From: Ravibacter sp964559125
GTDB lineage: Bacteria; Bacteroidota; Bacteroidia; Cytophagales; Spirosomataceae
Direction of reading: 5' to 3'
Assembly: GCA_964559125.1 (NCBI GenBank)
Contig: CAZLGW010000017.1
Coordinates: 1-64,000 of the forward strand
DNA length: 64,000 bases
Shown: piece after piece, positions 26,079 to 33,126 of the stretch
Layout of the letters: each line of letters begins with the position of its first letter
Numbering within the stretch: position 1 is the first letter of the stretch
Position numbers and translations under genes: made by a program
Notes under the pieces: generated by a model
What the model was told of the DNA's origin: nothing
Database searches by the model: none
Seen by the model: only the letters and a program-made list of their open reading frames with translations

Positions 26079-27338
26079 ATGTCCGGGAAAACCTCCAATT
26101 ATTACGCGCTTGGCATCATCGCCATCCTCTTCTTTGTATTTGGTTTTATCACCTGGGTAAACGGGGTCCTCATCCCTTATTTCCAGATCTGCCTCGAACT
26201 CACCAACTTCCAGTCCCTTTGGGTAGCATTCGCCTCTTACATAGCCTATTTTATCATGGCTATCCCGTCTGCCTATATCCTCAAATCGACAGGTTATAAA
26301 AAAGGTATGGTGATAGGGCTGATCGTAATGGCTGTAGGGACCGCCCTTTTTCTCCCTGCCGCCTTTGCACGTACCTACGGGTTGTTCCTGACAGGGCTGT
26401 TCATTACCGGTACGGGCCTGGCGCTCCTGCAGACAGCCGCCAATCCATACGTAGCCATCATAGGCCCCATTGAGAGTACGGCCCAGAGAGTAGGCGTTAT
26501 GGGTGTAGCCAACAAAACAGCCGGCATCTTAAGCCAGCAGATACTCGGGGCTATTTTCCTGCTGAATGCCGACAGCATCGTCGAGTCGATCTCGACTGCG
26601 ACAGCTATCGAGAGGGCAGCCATACTGGATGAATATGTGCTGAAAGTAGTAAATCCCTACCTGGTCATCACGATCATTCTGTTGCTTCTCGCGGTATTGA
26701 TAGGATTTTCACGGCTCCCTGACGTTGAAGAGAAGGGTGAACCCGAAATCGTGCCGGGCCAGCAGAAAAAAACATCGGTATTGCAGTACCCCTATCTTGT
26801 ACTGGGCGTGCTTGCCCTTTTCATGGCAGGCGCATGTGAAGTAATACCGATCGACTGTATCATTATTTACAGCAAAGCGCTCGGTATTCCGCTGTCGGAA
26901 GCCAGGCACTTCGCCGAGTACACGCTTTATGCCATGCTGGGCGGATATATTACGAGTACCATTGTAATTCCTAAGTATATCTCACAGCAATCGGCTCTGA
27001 AATATGTCTCTATCCTGGGAATAGCCCTCGCAATCGGCGCCTATTCGACGACAGGATTAACGTCGGTCGGTTTCATGATCGCCATGGGATTCGGCGCCGC
27101 CTTGTTATGGGGTACTATATGGGGGCTGGCGGTGAGAGAACTCGGTTCATTTACCAAGATCGGCGCCGCATTACTCCTGATGTCGGTCGTAGGTGGAGGC
27201 CTCTTCCCGCTTCTCTTCGGAAGGCTGATCGACGTCTATCCGTCCACTCCTCAGGTCGCCGTTACCGTCCTGATCCCATGTTACCTGTTTTTGCTATATT
27301 ACAGCACCAAGGGATATAAAATTAAAAACTGGTCATAA
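26079..27338 (+). CDS. FucP/GluP-like major facilitator sugar permease
   Basis: The start codon directly abuts the previous stop. The 419-aa protein has 12 predicted membrane helices and fucose-permease-type signatures: FFVFGFITWVNGVLIPYFQICLE-like first helix, LLQTAANPYVAIIGP and MGVANKTAGILSQQ in the N-half, and AGACEVIPIDCIIIYSKALG in the C-half. FucP/GluP permeases use proton symport to import neutral sugars; relatives in Bacteroidota import glycan products across the inner membrane. It sits in the catabolic operon and probably brings in its substrate. An exact sugar or amino-sugar cannot be named from sequence. Confidence 0.9.
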   Translation: MSGKTSNYYALGIIAILFFVFGFITWVNGVLIPYFQICLELTNFQSLWVAFASYIAYFIMAIPSAYILKSTGYKKGMVIGLIVMAVGTALFLPAAFARTYGLFLTGLFITGTGLALLQTAANPYVAIIGPIESTAQRVGVMGVANKTAGILSQQILGAIFLLNADSIVESISTATAIERAAILDEYVLKVVNPYLVITIILLLLAVLIGFSRLPDVEEKGEPEIVPGQQKKTSVLQYPYLVLGVLALFMAGACEVIPIDCIIIYSKALGIPLSEARHFAEYTLYAMLGGYITSTIVIPKYISQQSALKYVSILGIALAIGAYSTTGLTSVGFMIAMGFGAALLWGTIWGLAVRELGSFTKIGAALLLMSVVGGGLFPLLFGRLIDVYPSTPQVAVTVLIPCYLFLLYYSTKGYKIKNWS

Positions 27339-27362
27339 TAAAACTTTTCTTCCAAACAGATA

Positions 27363-28664
27363 ATGGAAAATTCAAGGTACGGTAAATCCGCAGAAATGCT
27401 CGCCAGGAGCAAAAAAGTGCTCGCCGGCGGCGTAGCCTCGGAATTCCGGAAATACAATCACCCGCATGCCATTTTTTATTCACATGCGAAAGGGAGCCGG
27501 ATCTACGATGTCGATGGCAACGAATACCTCGATTTCACCCTAAGCCAGGGACCGCTTATTCTCGGGCACTCCCACCCTCATGTACTGGAATCGGTACGTT
27601 CTTATTCGGAATCCGGCCAACTCTACGCAGGTCAGCATATCCGGGAGATCGAGCTGGCTGAGATGCTGAACCGGCACATTCCCTCGGCCGAAATCATGCG
27701 CTTTTGCCTCGACGGGTCAGAGGCCGTGCAAACCGCTTTCAGGGTAGCACGCGCCAAAACGGGGAAAAACAAATTCCTCCGGTTTGAAGGCCATTACCAT
27801 GGCTGGCTCGATAACGTGGCCTGGGGAATCTCTACCCCTTCAGAAGAGGCCCTGGGTTCGAGGGAGGAGCCGAATGTATTTCCATGGTCACAGGGACTGT
27901 CGCCGCTTTCCCGCGAAGAATTCATTATTCTCCCCTGGAACGACTTAGCGCTGGTCGAAAGTACCGTCGCTAAACATGCGGATGAACTTGCTGCTATCAT
28001 TACAGAACCCATTATGTGTAATAACGGCTGTATAGTTCCCAAAGAAGGCTTTCTACAGGGGCTCCGCGATATCTGCACCAGGCACAATATAGCCCTGATC
28101 TTCGACGAGGTCATTACCGGCTTCAGGATGCACCTGGGAGGCGCCCAATCCTATTTCGGCATTACACCCGATCTTTCAATTTTCGCCAAGGCTTTCGCAA
28201 GCGGGTATCCCATCAGCGCGATCGTAGGAAAAAAAGACTGGATGCACCTGATCGAAGAAGCCAAAGTCATTCATGCCGGTACCATGAACTCGGGCAACCC
28301 GACGGTTGCTGCGGCTTATGCCACGATGGAAGTACTCGAAAAAGAACAGCCTTATGAAAGAATGTTCCGGCTCGGGCAGGATATTATCAAAGGATTGAAC
28401 CGGCTCGCAGGAGAAACCGGGCAGAACCTGGTTGTGCAAGGTCCCGGACCGATGTTCAACATCGCTTTCGGCGAAGCGCCGGCCGAAGACTATCGCGGCA
28501 CATTGCGTTTCGATAAGCCGAAGCTGAGCAGGTTTATCGCGGGCCTCCACGATGAAGGCCTGCGGGTGATCGGGCGCGGCCTCTGCTATATCAGCGCAGT
28601 CCATACAGACGACGACGTACGGGTGTTCCTGGATACCGCCGAGCGGGTGCTACGGAGAATGTGA
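27363..28664 (+). CDS. Class III PLP aminotransferase (glutamate-1-semialdehyde aminomutase-like)
   Basis: The 433-aa enzyme shows the class III aminotransferase layout: GGVASEFRKYNHP, DVDGNEYLDFTLSQGPLILGHSHP, CLDGSEAVQTAFRVARAKTGKNKFLRFEGHYHGW, the aspartate of LIFDEVITGFR and the PLP Lys276 in FAKAFASGYP. It is close in pattern to GSA aminomutase (HemL). However, its place in a catabolic operon with RidA, dehydrogenases and a dipeptidase argues for a dedicated transaminase or mutase rather than haem synthesis. No hem genes are nearby. The product is likely an amino-acid-derived keto or semialdehyde compound. Confidence 0.88.
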   Translation: MENSRYGKSAEMLARSKKVLAGGVASEFRKYNHPHAIFYSHAKGSRIYDVDGNEYLDFTLSQGPLILGHSHPHVLESVRSYSESGQLYAGQHIREIELAEMLNRHIPSAEIMRFCLDGSEAVQTAFRVARAKTGKNKFLRFEGHYHGWLDNVAWGISTPSEEALGSREEPNVFPWSQGLSPLSREEFIILPWNDLALVESTVAKHADELAAIITEPIMCNNGCIVPKEGFLQGLRDICTRHNIALIFDEVITGFRMHLGGAQSYFGITPDLSIFAKAFASGYPISAIVGKKDWMHLIEEAKVIHAGTMNSGNPTVAAAYATMEVLEKEQPYERMFRLGQDIIKGLNRLAGETGQNLVVQGPGPMFNIAFGEAPAEDYRGTLRFDKPKLSRFIAGLHDEGLRVIGRGLCYISAVHTDDDVRVFLDTAERVLRRM

Positions 28665-28679
28665 TAGCTTTTATACATT

Positions 28680-29612
28680 ATGAAAGACCCTATTCTCTTA
28701 ATTGGCGAAGGCAAGCTTTCTTATACGGTGGCAGCCTGTCTTCTCATCGCCGGTCATAAGGTAGTCTTCGCCAACGGAGATCCTGAAACCGCCCGGAAGA
28801 ACGTAGAAGAGCATCTCAGGCTAAGTGAAAAATTCCGGCTGCAGACCTCCGGGATTCATGAGCTCGACATGATTTCGACTCCGCAGGAAGGGGATAAATT
28901 CGGGGTGGTCATCCTGGTTACCGCCGACTGCCCGGAAGAAAAGAAAGCGGCAGTCCGCACCGGCAGCAGGTATGCCGGTGAAAACGGAATAGTCGCCATT
29001 AATATGGAAAGCATCGAGCTGGGTGAGCTTCAGTCGTCAGCAGATGTCCCCGAAAGGCTGATCGGACTTAACTGGTCTCTGCCTGCTCATACCACCTTCT
29101 TCCTTGAAGTCGTCGGCAACAACCTTTCCGACGAAAGTGCCCTAAATCGTATGATGCTGCTGGGAAAAAGCTGGGGGAAAGACCCTTACCTGGTGCGGAG
29201 CGGCTTCAGCGTAAGGGCCCGGCTGAACGCAGCGCTCACCCGCGAAGCCTTGTACCTCGTATCGAACGGGTATGCCGATCATGAGGATATTGACCGCGCC
29301 TGCCGGAACGACGCAGGATATTACCTGCCGTTTGTAGGAAACGCCCGGTACATGGACCTGATGGGAACTTCGGCCTATGGAGTGGTCATGAAAGACCTCA
29401 ACCGGCATCTTTCCCGGGACAGTAAACTTGACCCGGACACCGAAGCTCTACTGGAGAACGGGCATCTTGGAATGGAAAGCGGGCGGGGATTTTTCAGCTA
29501 TTCCAGGGACGATGTGCAGGAATGGGAGCGGAAAATGAATTCTTTCAGCTACCAGATCCATGAGTTGATAAAGAAATATGCTTTCGATACAGCGCCTGGC
29601 GACTTCCAATGA
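28680..29612 (+). CDS. Degenerate 3-hydroxyacyl-CoA dehydrogenase-like paralogue (probable pseudoenzyme)
   Basis: The 310-aa protein aligns along its length with the dehydrogenase at 25119 (compare VPERLIGLNWSLPAH with APERFLGIHWAEPAY, and MESGRGFFSY with ISTGQGLFSY). The key residues have changed: the nucleotide loop reads IGEGKLSYT without the third Gly, the catalytic His is Asn131, and the active-site Asn of GFITNR is replaced in GFSVRAR. Glu143 is kept. It is therefore unlikely to be a dehydrogenase by itself. Retention in the operon and an intact frame suggest a structural or regulatory partner of the active copy, or a new activity. The stop overlaps the next ATG by 4 bases. Confidence 0.8.
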   Translation: MKDPILLIGEGKLSYTVAACLLIAGHKVVFANGDPETARKNVEEHLRLSEKFRLQTSGIHELDMISTPQEGDKFGVVILVTADCPEEKKAAVRTGSRYAGENGIVAINMESIELGELQSSADVPERLIGLNWSLPAHTTFFLEVVGNNLSDESALNRMMLLGKSWGKDPYLVRSGFSVRARLNAALTREALYLVSNGYADHEDIDRACRNDAGYYLPFVGNARYMDLMGTSAYGVVMKDLNRHLSRDSKLDPDTEALLENGHLGMESGRGFFSYSRDDVQEWERKMNSFSYQIHELIKKYAFDTAPGDFQ

Positions 29613-30691
29613 AACGATTTATCATAGACGGACACCTGGATCTTTCGATGAATGCCATCGAGTGGAACCGCGACCTGTCGCAACCCCTGGACGCCATACG
29701 GGCCCGGGAGGCAAATATGAGAGACAAGCCAGACCGCGGCAAGGGAACCGTCTGTCTCCCTGAACTGAGAAAAGGCAGGATCGGGCTCGTCGTTGCGACT
29801 CAACTGGCAAGGGTTTCCCCGAAAGGAAATCCCTCTCTTTCGGCCTGGAGCTCTCCTCAGCAGGCATGGGCTATGACCCAGGCACAGCTTTGCTGGTACA
29901 AAGAAATGGAAGTGTTGGGAGAAATGACGCCCATCCGGAATCTCAATGAATTGGAAGCCCACCTTAAGCTGTGGAATTCGCCGGAAATACCTGATGAGCA
30001 AAAGCCCGTCGGGTATATCCTCAGCCTTGAAGGCGCCGATTCGCTGGTAGACGTCAGCTATCTGAACCGCGCCTATGACTACGGCCTGCGCGCCATCGGG
30101 CTCTCTCATTTCGGGCCCGGCAGATATGCGGGAGGGACCAAATCAACCGGGGGAATCACTGATAAAGGATTTGAGCTGCTCCGGGAAGTACAGCGGCTTG
30201 GCCTGATCCTCGATGTTACCCACCTCACAGATAAAGCATTCGACGAAGCCGTCAGGGAATTTGACGGGCCTATATGGGCAAGCCATCACAATGTGAGGAA
30301 GCTGGTGCCCAATCAAAGGCAGCTTGCCGACGAACAGATCAGGATCCTCGTCGAAAAGGGTGCGGTGATAGGCGGGATGCTCGATTGCTGGGCGATGGAC
30401 ATCCGCTTCATCGATGCGATTTCCGACCCCTGGCAGTTGGATATCAAGCTTGAAAAGCTGATAGATCACTGGGATCATATCTGCCAGATAGCGGGGAATA
30501 GTCGTCATATTGCTATCGGCAGCGACCTCGACGGGATCTTCGGCACCGAGCAGACTCCCTGGGATATGGATTCTGTAGCCGACTTACAGAAATTCGAAGA
30601 CCTTCTTTCACAGAGAGGGTATACTTCTGAAGATATCGATAATATTTTCCACGAAAACTGGCTCCGCTTCCTGCGCAACGCGTGGAAGTGA
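29609..30691 (+). CDS. Membrane dipeptidase (peptidase family M19), cytoplasmic form
   Basis: The 360-aa enzyme begins IIDGHLDLSMN, with His9 and Asp11 as first metal ligands of the M19 renal-dipeptidase family. Other landmarks are the bridging Glu in LSLEGADSL, LTHLTDKAFDEA with WASHHNVRKL and the late Asp in IGSDLDGIFG. M19 enzymes cleave dipeptides, often with a D-residue or dehydro-residue at the C-terminus, using two zinc ions. No signal peptide is present, so it acts in the cytoplasm. It overlaps the previous gene as ATGA. In context it may split a dipeptide or N-acyl amino acid imported by the operon. Confidence 0.9.
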   Translation: MKRFIIDGHLDLSMNAIEWNRDLSQPLDAIRAREANMRDKPDRGKGTVCLPELRKGRIGLVVATQLARVSPKGNPSLSAWSSPQQAWAMTQAQLCWYKEMEVLGEMTPIRNLNELEAHLKLWNSPEIPDEQKPVGYILSLEGADSLVDVSYLNRAYDYGLRAIGLSHFGPGRYAGGTKSTGGITDKGFELLREVQRLGLILDVTHLTDKAFDEAVREFDGPIWASHHNVRKLVPNQRQLADEQIRILVEKGAVIGGMLDCWAMDIRFIDAISDPWQLDIKLEKLIDHWDHICQIAGNSRHIAIGSDLDGIFGTEQTPWDMDSVADLQKFEDLLSQRGYTSEDIDNIFHENWLRFLRNAWK

Positions 30692-30719
30692 GCGACTGTT
30701 TTTAATAAACCTGTTTTTT

Positions 30720-32078
30720 ATGAACCTACAGGCAGGAGCAGCCAAAATCAATATCACGCCTCCTCTGGGCACTCGCATCAACGGCGATTTTATTACTCAT
30801 TTCGCCAATTATATCCACGACGACCTGTTCGCAAGAACCCTTGTGCTCCGGACGGAAGAGCAGACCATTGCTTTCGTCATTGTCGACACGTGCATTGTCC
30901 CTCAACCCTTTGCAGACGAGGCTAAAAAGCAGATTTCAGCGGCTACAGGTATCCCTGCCGGCAGTATACTGATCGCCAGTACCCATACACACGCCGCCGG
31001 CTCTCTTACCGATGTACATCTCGGGAGCATCGATATGGATTATACCCGCGGACTGCCTGCCCGGCTGGTCGCTGCCGTCAGCGAAGCGATAGCCAACCTG
31101 CAGCCCGCTTCCATAGGCTTCTCATCCATAGAAGTCCCGGAGCATGTAGTCTGCAGGCGGTATTACATGAAAGAGGGCTACGCCTATATCAATCCTGTTA
31201 CCGGTGCGCCCGATAAAGTCAAGACCAACCCCATGGGAGCCGAATCCTTTATCGATAAGCGGGTAGCATCGCCCGACAAAGGGCTCTCCTACCTGGCCGT
31301 CAGGAGCCTGAACGGAGAGTGGATATCGATCCTCGCCAACTACTCGCTTCACTATGTGGGCGATTGGGAAAACGGGACGATCTCTGCCGACTATTTCGGC
31401 GTATTTGCATCCTACCTTGAAAATGAGCTTTCACCCGGGGGAAAGATGGTAGCGATGATGACCAATGGTACCAGCGGGGATGTCAATATCTGGGATTTTC
31501 TTCAGCCAGACCGGTATCCAACAGAACTTTTTGCCAAAAGCCGGTTGATCGGGGAAGACCTGGGGCACCGGCTGATCGCCTCTATGGATACGATCAGGTG
31601 GGAAAACGACCCGGTTTTGAAGAGCGCGTTTTCGGAAGTAACCCTACAGGTGGAGAAGCCCGACGAAATGCAGCTGAAAGAAGCAGTGCAGATAGTCGCG
31701 GAAGCCAATTACGAGACCATTACACCGGATACTCCCGACAACATAAGGAAGCTTTATGCCCGCGAGCAATTGCTGGTGGAGCGTTTTCCCGACACGATAG
31801 GCTGCCCGGCACAGGCATTCCGCATAGGCAATATCCTGGTCGGTGCGCTGGCAGGCGAATTTTTTGCGGAAACCGGCCTTCGTCTGAAAGAGGCGTTTGC
31901 AGGGAAGCCGTATTTTACGATCAGCATGGCTAACGGCAATATCGGCTATGTGCCCCCGAAAGACCAACTGCCGCTCGGCGGCTACGAAACCTGGAGGTGC
32001 CGCTATCGCTGTGCTGAAGAGGACAGTGAATCGACGATCAGGGAAACACTTGCAGGGATGACGGCGTCTTTGTTATGA
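30720..32078 (+). CDS. Neutral/alkaline ceramidase-like hydrolase, N-terminal domain only
   Basis: A 452-aa protein opening with AGAAKINITPPLGTRINGDF, the start motif of the neutral ceramidase superfamily. Zinc-site His residues are seen in STHTHAAGS and NYSLHYVG, and the candidate nucleophile serine is in NGTSGDVN. Typical secreted ceramidases are about 650-750 aa with a signal and a C-terminal Ig-like domain; this one has neither, so it is a cytoplasmic amide hydrolase of the same fold. It is the last gene of the operon and its end overlaps the convergent AraC gene by 6 bases. True ceramidase activity is unlikely. Confidence 0.82.
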   Translation: MNLQAGAAKINITPPLGTRINGDFITHFANYIHDDLFARTLVLRTEEQTIAFVIVDTCIVPQPFADEAKKQISAATGIPAGSILIASTHTHAAGSLTDVHLGSIDMDYTRGLPARLVAAVSEAIANLQPASIGFSSIEVPEHVVCRRYYMKEGYAYINPVTGAPDKVKTNPMGAESFIDKRVASPDKGLSYLAVRSLNGEWISILANYSLHYVGDWENGTISADYFGVFASYLENELSPGGKMVAMMTNGTSGDVNIWDFLQPDRYPTELFAKSRLIGEDLGHRLIASMDTIRWENDPVLKSAFSEVTLQVEKPDEMQLKEAVQIVAEANYETITPDTPDNIRKLYAREQLLVERFPDTIGCPAQAFRIGNILVGALAGEFFAETGLRLKEAFAGKPYFTISMANGNIGYVPPKDQLPLGGYETWRCRYRCAEEDSESTIRETLAGMTASLL

Positions 32079-32972
32079 GGCGTAGTTGTGTGTAGGGATA
32101 CGGGCGATGCCGTGATACAGCTTGCGGTAGTCGCTCGGCGTCATGTTCTTGAGCTTTTTAAATTGCCTGTTAAAGTTTGCCAGGTTGTTAAAACCGCTTT
32201 CATAGGCAATTTCCACCACATTCCGGTCATTTTCGGAAAGCAGCTTGCAGGCGTGCCCTATCCGCACGCTGGTAAGGTATTCTATAAAAGTACAGCGGAA
32301 CTGCTCCCTGAAAAAATTGCAGAAAGCCGTAACTCCCATACTGCTGTATTCAGCCACCTCGGCAAGGGTAATGTCTTTGTCGAAGTTTTGCATGATGAAG
32401 TGAATGACATTCTTGAAACGGCTGGAAACATCGCCGTTAAAGTTTGCGACATACCTGGGACTGGCCAGCATGTCAAATTCGGTAGTGCCGCTGAGCATGT
32501 CAAAAATCAGCATTAAAGAAGAAAGCCTTTCAAGCCCGCTCATTTCGGGCATCCGCTTTATCACCTTATTGATATCTTTCCTGGTGTCGCCTTTTATGGC
32601 CATACCCCTGTCCGACAGCGCAAGGAATTTTCTAAAGTCCTGCATTTCCGGTATGGACATAAACTCCGTCCCTAAAAAATCTTCCGTAAAATGAATGACG
32701 ATCGCGTCGGCAGCCCCCCGTACCTCCCGGTCCAGGTATATTTTGTCGTTCAACCACAGATGCGGCAGCTTTGATCCTATGAATACCAGGTCTTCGGGGC
32801 CGAAAAAGCCGATATTATCGCCGACCATACGTTTTCCCGTACTCCTGGTAACCAGCACAACCTCGAAATGAGCATGATAATGCCAGGGCGCCGGGAAAAA
32901 ATCTCCCTTTTCTCTGAAGACTATAAAAGACTTATCAAAGTCCTGAGGCAGGTGAAATTCAACGGGCTTCAT
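32073..32972 (-). CDS. AraC-family transcriptional regulator
   Basis: The 299-aa protein has an N-terminal cupin-like ligand domain (FFPAPWHYHAHFEVVLV at 26-42) and a C-terminal double HTH of the AraC family (ITLAEVAEYSSMGVTAFCNFFRE at about 207-229, then VVEIAYESGFNNLANFNRQFKK at about 258-279). It lies convergent to the catabolic operon and is the nearest specific regulator, so it probably senses a carbohydrate or amino-acid-type inducer for those genes. Such regulators are usually activators. Its own promoter was not recognised. Confidence 0.93.
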   Translation of the reverse strand: MKPVEFHLPQDFDKSFIVFREKGDFFPAPWHYHAHFEVVLVTRSTGKRMVGDNIGFFGPEDLVFIGSKLPHLWLNDKIYLDREVRGAADAIVIHFTEDFLGTEFMSIPEMQDFRKFLALSDRGMAIKGDTRKDINKVIKRMPEMSGLERLSSLMLIFDMLSGTTEFDMLASPRYVANFNGDVSSRFKNVIHFIMQNFDKDITLAEVAEYSSMGVTAFCNFFREQFRCTFIEYLTSVRIGHACKLLSENDRNVVEIAYESGFNNLANFNRQFKKLKNMTPSDYRKLYHGIARIPTHNYAS

Positions 32973-33062
32973 GGATAAGCAGTTTGTATTGAAAAGCTTT
33001 TAAGCCTGCTATGTTAGGGAAAATAGACCGGATTAGCAACCTCCGCACTGCATAAATTCACC

Positions 33063-33070
33063 TATCTTTG
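33063..33070 (+). promoter_or_regulatory. Bacteroidota -7 promoter element of valS
   Basis: TATCTTTG matches TAnnTTTG and lies 56 bases before the ATG at 33127. The -33 element is weak or absent. Confidence 0.55.
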
Positions 33071-33126
33071 CACTCCGGAATCCTGAAGAAAGAGGGATCG
33101 GCTTATTGTTAATTGAGAAAAAACCG

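Noticed and set aside
27363..28664. HemL of haem synthesis
   Set aside because: The family is right but the gene is inside a catabolic operon with no hem genes; a dedicated aminotransferase is more likely.
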